From: Paraconiothyrium sp. Pb-2020
Lineage: Eukaryota > Ascomycota > Dothideomycetes > Pleosporales > Didymosphaeriaceae
DNA: 64,000 nt
Assembly: GCA_022419385.1 (NCBI GenBank)
Contig: JAJUBI010000003.1
Location: 2,108,001 to 2,172,000, forward strand
Direction: 5' to 3'
Numbering within the stretch: position 1 is the stretch's first letter; each line of letters begins with the position of its first letter. A program made the translations under genes and the position numbers. The notes under the pieces were generated by a model. The model was given only the letters and a program-made list of their open reading frames with translations. It was not told the DNA's origin and did no database searches. Of this stretch, positions 55,560 through 64,000 are shown in pieces.

Positions 55560-56519
55560 TCAATAGCACTCGTCGTCGTCGTAGTTGTGGATGATCTCAT
55601 CATCCAGGGGGTCGTCGCTACCTATCTCATCATTACTGTCGTCCGCGCCCGATCCGTAATAGTCAATAGCATCCGTGCTGTCGCCGTCTGAAGATGGACT
55701 ACCATCATCCGACTCTTCGAAGCCATCTCGCTCGTCGCTATTCCCGCTGACGGAGCTCTCCTCGCAGGCAATAAATCTCTGTCGGGTTGCTAGAGATGTC
55801 GAATTGGATTCGCGACCGCTCACAATACGCCTCTCATCTTCATAGTCGCTCACGAGACCGGAATCTACGTCGTCCTTGTGATAGATATCGATGCTTTCCT
55901 GGCGTCGTCTGCTGCATCTGTTTGAACGGTGGAGACTGTCATTCGGTCCCGGCATATTGTCGCCAACAGTCATCGCATTGACTCGTCCATATCCATTAAG
56001 TACGTCTTCCACCCCGTTGAAAACGCCAGGTCCGGATATGCTGGGGCGGTGATTTTCCTTCAAGACGTTTTTATCTTTCCAGCCACATTCTTTCATCGTT
56101 TGGTAATCGGCTTTCTCCCAGGCAGAGGTGCAATTAGCTCTATCGAAAGCTGCGGCATCATGTGCGTCTAACATGTTTATTGGGTACGAAGAGTCGTACT
56201 GTTTGAGGGTGTGGCCAGGAGAGATGTAGTCTGATCGGCTGGAACGGGATGTTGAAGGAGGACATATGTAATCTGAACTTCGGGAAGAAGACAATTCTTG
56301 GTGGTGATTGCGCCGATCATAAGCTGAGTGGTTGTCATACCGTGGCTCTTCCGTTGAATAGTAGTTTCGGAGGTCCAGGAAGACGTGGGGTTCTCGGTGA
56401 CTATTCGCTGAGGAAGCGAAGTCGTATAATCTTTGATCGTACTCATTGACGTCTCTACTGTCGTAGTTACTGATCCAATCTCTTACATGAAGGTGGTATG
56501 TATGTCTTGGGAAAGCCAT
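55560..56519 (-). CDS. Hypothetical acidic, disordered protein
   Basis: 319 aa in a single exon from ATG 56519. No recognised domain. The N-terminal half is Tyr/Ser/Arg/His-rich (DYICPPSTSRSSRSDYISPG). Residues about 110-150 (DAHDAAAFDRANCTSAWEKADYQTMKECGW) may fold. The C-terminal 80 residues are very acidic (Asp/Glu/Ser runs such as GDSTDAIDYYGSGADDSNDE). The composition suits a nuclear or regulatory protein, but this is only inference. A long low-complexity open frame could be fortuitous; the ATG context and even codon use make it likely real. Confidence 0.5.
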   Translation of the reverse strand: MAFPRHTYHLHVRDWISNYDSRDVNEYDQRLYDFASSANSHREPHVFLDLRNYYSTEEPRYDNHSAYDRRNHHQELSSSRSSDYICPPSTSRSSRSDYISPGHTLKQYDSSYPINMLDAHDAAAFDRANCTSAWEKADYQTMKECGWKDKNVLKENHRPSISGPGVFNGVEDVLNGYGRVNAMTVGDNMPGPNDSLHRSNRCSRRRQESIDIYHKDDVDSGLVSDYEDERRIVSGRESNSTSLATRQRFIACEESSVSGNSDERDGFEESDDGSPSSDGDSTDAIDYYGSGADDSNDEIGSDDPLDDEIIHNYDDDECY

Positions 56520-58023
56520 GTTGCGTATAGTAAGACTGTTATGTGGGTGGGGCGGGGTGGATTATAGAGCTTTCTGGAAAGCAGAAGTAGAAGCAAAATT
56601 ACAGTAAGTGAGCGAAGTAAGGTGCGTCCTCCATCATTTCCTATGCTGAGCTGGTCCTGTGAGCCAAAGCCGGAAGGAAGGCACCCACCGTCGCTGCATC
56701 GCCACGTGTTCGTCCAAATGACCTCGGAACCTTCCCTATCCAGTAGGCGACCCCCACAGAAGCTAGCCATATTCCTCTCTCATTCTACGAAAGGACGGTG
56801 AAGTACTTTGGAGCTCCGAGGCCACTGTTGAGCAATGACTTGAGCATATCCACTGTCATCCATTTCTCGATCATCTTGACCTTCGTCTACGTTTCTCACA
56901 ATGTACTTGGAGGTTGATCAGGATTTACACGAAATTATAAGCTCCCCACTCTCTTCAGACATATACAAATAAACGTGATCACAGCCATGCGCTTGAAGCG
57001 ACAGTGCAGTGACATCAAGTTGGGGGTTACGTCGCCCCTGGCCACATCTTGATAGTATGCTTTGAGGAAGCCATCTCAATGCGAAGACCCCGGTTGGTGA
57101 CCACAGATTCCGCATTGGTAGACGGCTGCAAGTTAATCGACTTTGCGAACGCAAAGGCCTTCGGAGAGTGCGCAACATGACGGCGCAAGCCTTGATTTCC
57201 CCGTCTCTGCCATCAACGCAAATACTGTGAAGTCCGTACTCTTCTTGGAAAATTCTTCTTGCAGTCGCATGAAGGCTCGCGTGCCTCGCCGTAGAGAAGT
57301 GGTAGGTTGACATTGAATTTTCCGAAAAGACAATAGGCAGCATACTCATCGTGTGCAGTCTCACGATGTGCTGCCCGCAACATACGTTGCGTGATTGAAT
57401 TTCATTTCAGCGAAAAGCCTACCGTACTGAAACCATCGAGGTATATACTGTGATGCGCGATATTTCAGAGGATTGCTCATTCGTTATCAGTAACGCCACT
57501 TCGCATCGTAGGACTGGACATGGCGTGGTGCGACGAGCTCTTGTAACGTCCTATACTATTTGAGCACCGAGTCGATGGCTTCGTGAGCTATGCACTGCTG
57601 CTGTTGTCAATACAACATGTGTGGATCCCTGGACGACTTAGAACCTCGCGACCCGCGATCCAGGATCGTGGTAGGAAGGCCCACTTACAAGCATACGCAA
57701 GTCCTTTTCTTTCTGTAATAGCACCAACCATGAGAATCTTGTTAGTGTCCCCCAGACTCCTGCCTCAGATCATTTATGGTGCAACAGTCTTTGTAAGATT
57801 TCTCGTACGTCTTCCATGTATGACTCAAGATCATGTATGGGCTTTCCTAACATTCCACTTCTACATTTCGAGACGGTGGTACATATGCTACAGATGCAAT
57901 CCAATGGTTAATTCGCTGCCATGCGAATATATGTCTCTCGCGCTTCCAGAACGCCTCCTTGTGGTATACAGAGTAAGATGGGTATGATACAGTCCATATA
58001 GGTACAACATCTGCCAGCCTCGT
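56520..58023. other. Intergenic, no firm gene
   Basis: 1.5 kb. A 148-codon minus-strand ORF (57364-56918) has no domain and overlaps a second open frame; not annotated as a gene. Confidence 0.4.
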
Positions 58024-59044
58024 CTAGACAGGGGCAGCTGCCGCCGGCGGCGCAGCTGAAGTTGGTAGTATCTCGTCGAGGTTCATCGGACCTGCAGGCC
58101 ACGGCTTGCCCATTGCATCCTGGACCTTGATGATCTGGTTCTTGGGACCAGGAACGCAGCCTACATATCGTTAGTGAAGACGTCTCTACTCAAAGTCTGG
58201 GATTGGGATAAGTATCCATACCATTGACCACCACGATCCCATTCGCCTCATCAACCTGCAGCACCTTCAAATTTTTCACAGTGACACTCTCATTACCCAT
58301 ATTACCCGCCATGCGCTTCCCGGGCAACACTCTTGAACCGGAGCCCTGCGATCCTCCCGCAGAACCCATACCACGATGCATAAGCGACTGGCCGTGGGAC
58401 GCAGGCTGGCCGCCGAATCCGTGCCTCTTCATGCCACCTTCAAATCCCATTCCCCTGCTGATGCCCTTGACGTCCACCCACTGCCCCACACTGAACCAGC
58501 TCGCGCCTACTGTCTGCCCAACGGGAAGCCCAAGCCCCTCTTTTCCTCTGACCTTGAATTCCATCACCCATCTCTTTGGCTCGACTCCCGCGACCGCGAA
58601 ATGACCCAGCATAGGCTTACTCGTGTTCTCGATGAGCTTAGATCCGGCTCCGATCTGTACAGCCCAGTACCCGTTCTTTTCCCTCGTTTTGTGCGCAACA
58701 ATCTCATTGCGGTCGAGCTGCAGCACCGTGCAAGCAGTGCGTTTTCCCGTCTGAGGATCGAAGACGGCGGTCATGCCGCGTTTTTGTGCAAGAAGGCCAG
58801 TGCGGAGGGGAGCAGTCACTGCTTTCCGAGCGAGCGCTGCGCGGGATGTGCTGTTTAGGGCAGGCTTCTTAGGATGGTGGGCGAAGCGGTCGGGCCGGGG
58901 GGTATTGACTGATTTGATGGTACGGATGGTCGTATGCGGGGGTGTTGCGGAGAGCGATACTATGGGAATCAAGGAGCGCGTTGACGAGGGTAGAAGAAAG
59001 GATGGGGGCAAAAGGCCCCAATTGAGAGGCGCCATGGATCGCAT
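58024..59044 (-). CDS. MRPL9: Mitochondrial large-subunit ribosomal protein uL3m
   Basis: Exon 1 is 59044-58222 and exon 2 is 58160-58024; intron 58161-58221 (61 bp); 319 aa. The N-terminal 75 residues are basic and Ser/Thr-rich, a mitochondrial presequence. The L3 fold follows: RTGLLAQKRGMTAVFDPQTGKRTACTVLQLD, KPMLGHFAVAGVEPKRWVMEFKV, GQWVDVKGISRGMGFEGGMKRHGFGGQPASHG, with the conserved GxGFxGxxKRHxFxGxxxSHG loop, and RVLPGKRMAGNMGNESVTVKNLKVLQVD. Exon 2 adds CVPGPKNQIIKVQDA, the expected last strand. It builds the mitoribosomal peptidyl-transferase region. The frame is open upstream to 59107 without ATG; the ATG at 59035 is an alternative start. Confidence 0.95.
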
Positions 59045-59511
59045 TGCTGTGGTTGGAAGTGCTTTGATGGATCCGCGTGGTAAGGGATCCGGGAGTTTTT
59101 TGGGCAAGGCTGGCCCGAGCGCTACGCGCTACCCGTAGTAGTCGGTCACGTGTAGCACTCTAGGTATCTAAATAAGGTTTTCAACATTTCGTCCCTCGCC
59201 CCGTTTGAGACATTTCTCTCGCAAAAGTGTTAGTCTCGCGTGTTGGAGATTTGTAGTGAAGCAGAAAAGATTGGCATGATTCCCAAACGTGCCGAAGCGT
59301 GTTCCCAGGCGTTCCTTCGTCCAATCTGTGGGCTTGCCAGTTCTATCTTATCCTACACGGAATTGCCTCTCCTTTGATCAATCACCAGTCCCCGAACCTC
59401 TAAAAGTAAATACAATAAAACAGGGTATCCGCCGAAAATACAAAAACACCATGGAGCCTTGATGCCCACACAGGGTTACAAGGACAAGTGGTGCGCAAAG
59501 CTATGTAAGGA
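59045..59511. other. Intergenic, promoter of uL3m gene
   Basis: 467 bp between two minus-strand genes; nothing else seen. Confidence 0.5.
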
Positions 59512-61776
59512 TTAAACATAATCAGCGGGAGGACCGCGCGCATGGCGTTCAGCGGGAATATCCTGCTTACATCAGTTGCCGTTTTTATATTGGCCCTGTT
59601 TTGAACTTACTCGGACAACGACAGAACCGGGGTGGACTGTGGCGTTCTCACCGATACTGACGCCAGCAAGGATGAGGCAATTTGTTCCAATCCACACGTT
59701 TCTGCCAATGTGGACTTTTGCGGCCGTCGAGGTGCGATACGGGCCGCAGCCCTTGACACTTCTTGGGTCGGTTGGCGTCTTCACCGTATCGATCGTCACG
59801 TTCGCACAGATGGTTGTGTTGTCGCCAATCGTGATGTCACCCGAATCTAGAAACTTGCAATCCATTCCTATGGCCACATTGCTGCCAATATGAATGTTAT
59901 AACCGTAGTCGCAATAAAATGGTGTTTCGACGACGACGGGTTTACCCAGATGCCCTGTAGGTGCATTGCCACCAAAAGTCTGGGTCCAGCTTGCTAACAG
60001 GATCGACCGGAAGTTCCGCTCGACTTCATCGGGAGATATCTTCAGATGAGGGTTGTTCGTGTTGTTGAAGCGATAGACAGCGCTCTTGCATTTCTCGCGC
60101 TCCGCGACGAGTTCTCTGTCGAAAGGGTGAAAAGGCTCCTCATTCAACATCTTTGACTTTTCGCTCTTCTCATGCCTCGGTTGAGGCGGAGCATAGTGCG
60201 GAGGCGGCGGCGGGCCAGCAGAAGCATTATGGGAAACCATCATCGGCGGCTGGGACGAATGCAGTTCATTTGCTACTAGGGGGCCTTTGTTGTTGAGGTG
60301 CTTTGCCATCGATTCTTGAGTATGGTGGTAATTGCGAGCGGTGTGTTGTCGCGGAGGTGGTGGCGCAGAAGTAGATGAAGTTACATGATGCTCACTTGAC
60401 GGAGGCCGTCCATAATTCGAAGGCGGGGGTGCAGGCGTGTATTCAGCATGAGCGTGTTGGTCCTGCGAGTACGCTGGGCGGGGTGCGTCATTCCATCCAT
60501 TCGTCCAATTACTTCTTGCAGATGGATGGTCATGCTCTTCTACAGCAATTGGGCGACCGCGGCCGCCATCAGTCCCATTTGGAGAAGTGGAATCGGTGTA
60601 GCCTTCCCGAGCAGTGCCATGACTGACACGGTCAGATGAGTGATATTCACAGGAGGCATGGGGAGCTCACCTATGATAGAGCTGCTGCGTGGGGTCGGGG
60701 GGAAACCGATCCTTGGCTACTAGGGGAGCAGCCGGTCTCGGAGTACCATTCTTGGGCCACGGTACCTTATTGGCATAGCCTTCACATATGAAGCCGCCAC
60801 GTTGGCAGTTATTGCCTTGGATAAGTCAGCATCCAGTTTAGCGACGATGAAGTAGCAAACGCACATTCAGGCTTCGTTTCGTCACATTTCTTCTTGCGCC
60901 GCCGGCATGTCCCACAGCCGGTCTTGGTTCGGTTGGCAAATTGCTATTCCTATCAGATACATCTTGGAACTGGCGGGTTGCGCTTACCCTCTTCCGCTTC
61001 TTGTGGTCCACTTGAACACCCGCTTTTGTGATCTCGGTCGTGCTAGATCGTTCAAGGCCATTCTGTGCATCTACTACACTTATCTGCGCGGGGCTAACGG
61101 AATTTTGATGTAAGTCTGAATCTGTAGTGCGTAGTAGATCTCGGTGTTGGGGATGAGGCTCTGGATATCCATTGTAGGGTGCCCAAGACCTTTCGTTATC
61201 AATCCTGTCAGAAGGAGGCAGGGTGCGGGCCTGGGGATGCTCCATGACCAGCTGTTGAACTTGGGCGATGGTATTAGGTGAGTCGCTTCTTCCTATGGGA
61301 ACATGCGAGTCTAAGCGGCGACGCTGGTTTAAAACGCCGTTTGGAGAAGGAGGTGAACGGTCGCCCTCGGTTGACGTCGATCTCTTCCTCTTGCCGGGAC
61401 TCAGAGGCGGAGTGTCGGGATGGGATAGAGTTGGTGAATTCGAGCTGTTCCCTTTTTGGGTTCCATTCTGGTTTCCGTTTTGGTGGCCGTTGTGGTGGCC
61501 GTTCTGCTGGTTAGCTGCCACTGTAGGTCGCGGAGGGCTCCACTTGTCCCTAGCAGGCATACGGGACTTCAACTCCTGCGGATGGTCGGGGCTATGTCGA
61601 GAGACGGGTCGCGGGTGGGTGATTGTGGTCATAGCGTGCGAAGCATTTGGTCTCGGGGGTGGTGAGGGGGGAGAGTTCCTTCCATTGACGGCAGTGAAGG
61701 CAGAGGCCAGGTGCTCTCCTGTCTTGTCTTTGAAGAAACCAGTGTTGATCAACGGTGCATGCACCATGGACGGCAT
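59512..61776 (-). CDS. Zn2Cys6 transcription factor fused to a hexapeptide acetyltransferase
   Basis: Exons: 61776-60988, 60943-60865, 60815-60671, 60622-59611, 59562-59512; introns 44-49 bp; 691 aa. Residues 1-263 are disordered, with an Asn/Gly/His/Gln repeat near residue 95 and a basic KKRKR. The binuclear zinc cluster spans exons 2 and 3: TGCGTCRRRKKKCDETKPEC then NNCQRGGFICEGY, with spacing C-x2-C-x6-C-x6-C-x2-C-x6-C. A Pro/Ser linker follows, then an acetyltransferase: FDRELVAEREKCKSAVYRFN (maltose-acetyltransferase N-domain), PFYCDYGYNIHIGSNVAIGMDC and left-handed beta-helix repeats ending VWIGTNCLILAGVSIGENATV. The last exon gives DIPAERHARGPPADYV. It probably binds DNA in the nucleus; whether the enzyme part is active is unknown. 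ATG 61767 is an alternative start. Confidence 0.88.
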
Positions 61777-64000
61777 GGTAGGCTTGTGGAAAGCAGGAGC
61801 AGCACGGAGGGCAGTCTTCACACCCGCGTTGGTTGGGTGATGACGTCTATACTCAGTGCTGGATTGCAGCGGCCCTCTCGGCCAGGTCTGGGCTGTTTCT
61901 CAGAAGAGGGAATGTGTCTCTAAGGGCAGGGCAGTAACACGCCAGCGGGGTGTCTCCTTGTGACACTCTGGTGAGGCGGCTTTCGCGCTTACAGCCGGAT
62001 CGAGATGGGGACCAAGAGGGTGGAGCGGTGGTGCAGCGGTCTTGTGGTGGTGAGAAGGCCTGTGTCCTTGTGTTTTCCCGCGGTGCGGAGCAATCAGGGC
62101 GCGAGGCAGGCAGCAAGATGAGGGTGCTCTGGCGGTGGGACGGAATGTTGGTGAGGATGGTGGAATCCGCGGTCGGGAGAGTCAGCCGATGCAATCACTG
62201 GTGGTGGAGAGCTTGAACTTGGACGGCAGCAACAACGGCCACGGCAACGGCGACGGCGACAGCTTCACGCACGCACGCACGCCGCTGGCGAGAGCGGTGT
62301 ATAAGGGCGGCAGCAGGCTCAGTACAGCCCGGGCAAGAGGGGCGGCCACACCAGGCGGAGATCTACTCGAGGCTCCCTGCGATGCGATGGGGCCCTGCAC
62401 GGCCTCATGCAGAGGAGCGCGCGGGGCGGCGGTGATTGGGCGGCGGGCGCAGGGGTGCTCTAGCGCGGCGCTTATCCGCCATTCAGCGGGCGCGGCTGCA
62501 GCGCGCCAAAAGCGCTTGCGGGCGTGTGCGGACGCGCAAAAAAAGGGGCCGCACGGACCTGCATCTGTAAGACATTCGGCCACGTTTTTTTCGCGAAAAA
62601 CGCACGTTTGAGCCCTACGGAGGAGGGGAATCTTTTGTGGAGGAGGGTTGTTTGCCTGTGGGCCGACCGGGGTGCAAAGCGCGCTAGCACTGCGCGCACA
62701 GGCCGCACGGGCCCGGCAAGGTGGCAGGAGCGACCGCGGCGAGGGTGAGCGTTAGCGGCAGCCAGCGCGGGTCGCGGCGCATCGCAGAGAGTGTCTCGCG
62801 CAGAGAAGGGCCGTGGCCGCCGCCCATTGGCCCGCCCCGCCGGCTGCCGTGCGCTGAGACAGGCCCGACAGGCCCTATTTTTGAGCAACCGCGACGCGCG
62901 CCTATCCAACGCCCGCCAGCGCCCGCCCACAGCGCCCTGCACCGCGCACGCTCACGCCTACCACAGCACCACCACCACCGCCCGCGCAACACGCCCCAGA
63001 GCCCCAGAGCCCCCGTGTGCCTGCGCGAGCCCGTGCTGTGCCTGTGCCCGTTCCGCAGCACCGCGCCCGCCACCCACCGCCCTGCTAACCGCCCGCTCCC
63101 AGCTGTTTCATCGCCTCCGCACGCGTCGGCCGCAAAAGAGGGCCTTCCGCCCGTTCCCTCCAGCTGTCGTCCTAGCGCCCCGGTAGCGTATGGGGCGCCG
63201 CGGCCAGCCCTCCTCGAGCCGTCCTGTCTCGTCGTTACGCGCGCATCCAAGACTCCAAGTCACGGTAGCCATGCCCATGCCCATGACCCTGTGTCCCCCT
63301 GCAGCCGAGAAGCACTTACTCACGCGCCTGCCCTCCTGCGCCATCCCCCTCTTGTCCTCGCCGTTGTGCCTTGTGCGAGCTCGCCGCCGCGCCGCCCACC
63401 GTCGACGCTGCCTGCCTCCCGACGCCTGCCTGCCCGCTCGCGTCTACCGTGTGTATTGCTGCCCACCAGCCCTCGTCCGTCTGCCGCTATGAGCCCTTAC
63501 GCGCCCCTTGATGCCCTCTCCCCTTCCCCTCGACGCAGCTGGCTGGCCAAGTGCTCGGCTAAACCGTCGCAACTTAACCGGGGGGCTATTGTATGCTCTG
63601 CTTATAGACTCGCTTTGAAGCGCACCCCAGCACCGGTCCTGCGTCAAACACAGCTCCTCGAGTCCCGTGCAGACTGCCTTGTGCGTCCTAGCACGCTGCC
63701 ACATGTGCCATGGGCCAGGGTGGCCTATGTCCATCGTAACAACACTCTGCGGCGCAGTTCCATCGTCTCTGCCGCCTGCTTCGGCTTCCACTCAGTCTGC
63801 CACCCTTTCTTCATGCATCCTGCGTCCTGGGCCCGGGCCGCTCCCGAGCGAGTCCAGTCGTTGGGACGGTGGCAGTACACCAAGTCTCCACGTCCCTACT
63901 TCCGCGAGACGCCGGACGTCGTTCAGACCGGCATAACTTGGTGGCCATCCTCCTTCCCGCGTTGAAGGCCCAGTCCGTACTAGGATGCATGCGCTCTCTA
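61777..64000. other. GC-rich interval to window end, no supported gene
   Basis: 2.2 kb, strongly GC-rich from about 62.2 to 63.5 kb. It includes a CACG microrepeat (about 62266-62281) and a C/G-rich trinucleotide run at 62230-62262. A plus-strand frame (62721-63965) is open but Pro/Arg/Ala-biased with no domain, as expected from GC-rich DNA. It may be the promoter or 5' leader of a gene beyond the window. Confidence 0.45.

Noticed and set aside
56918..57364. 148-codon minus-strand ORF
   Set aside because: A second frame is equally open over the same bases and no domain is visible; chance cannot be excluded.
61268..61840. 190-codon plus-strand ORF
   Set aside because: Antisense shadow of exon 1 of the zinc-cluster/acetyltransferase gene.
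62721..63965. 414-codon plus-strand ORF
   Set aside because: Pro/Arg/Ala/Ser bias expected from GC-rich DNA, no domain, and overlapping long frames on the other strand.

Overview
This window is nuclear DNA of a filamentous ascomycete (Pezizomycotina), most likely a dothideomycete of the Pleosporales type. The evidence is dense single genes on both strands, short GT-AG introns (mostly 42-100 bp), and fungal-specific families: a Zn2Cys6 regulator, a fungal rhodopsin-domain protein, a DUF1996 secreted protein, small cysteine-rich secreted proteins and an MHYT sensor. I saw no bacterial operons, tRNA, rRNA, CRISPR array or intact transposon. Many genes only become correct after splicing, so exon coordinates are given in each entry.

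Layout. 0-7 kb: the 3' end of a peroxisomal Pcs60-type acyl-CoA synthetase, a Cys-rich protein ending in a CaaX box, a cis-CaaD-like tautomerase broken by one frameshift, an NmrA-like reductase and a conserved unknown. 8-18.7 kb: a possible barrel-fold protein, a 6-Cys small secreted protein, a secreted PLC-like phosphodiesterase with a GPI-type tail, a six-exon membrane protein, a two-barrel protein and a Tcp11/Sok1 homologue. 18.7-22.4 kb is gene-poor with one small Cys protein. 22.4-29.2 kb: choline-phosphate cytidylyltransferase, Cia1 and an MHYT membrane sensor with an in-frame stop. 29.2-43.6 kb: an orphan gene sharing a 149-bp divergent promoter with a mitochondrial acyl-CoA thioesterase, a second small Cys protein, a relic locus, HEM2, a hexapeptide-repeat ORF, a CRIB-like protein and a rhodopsin-domain protein. 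45.6-56.5 kb: an orphan four-exon gene, a secreted GMC oxidoreductase, a decayed exonuclease-like locus, a divergent pair of secreted proteins (DUF1996 and 8-Cys) and an acidic orphan. 58-64 kb: mitochondrial ribosomal protein uL3m, a Zn2Cys6-acetyltransferase fusion, and GC-rich DNA without a supported gene.

There is no single pathway cluster. Housekeeping genes (HEM2, CIA1, PCT1, uL3m, thioesterase) are interspersed with accessory, secreted and orphan genes. The accessory intervals hold the relics and the small cysteine-rich genes and are the most interesting part.
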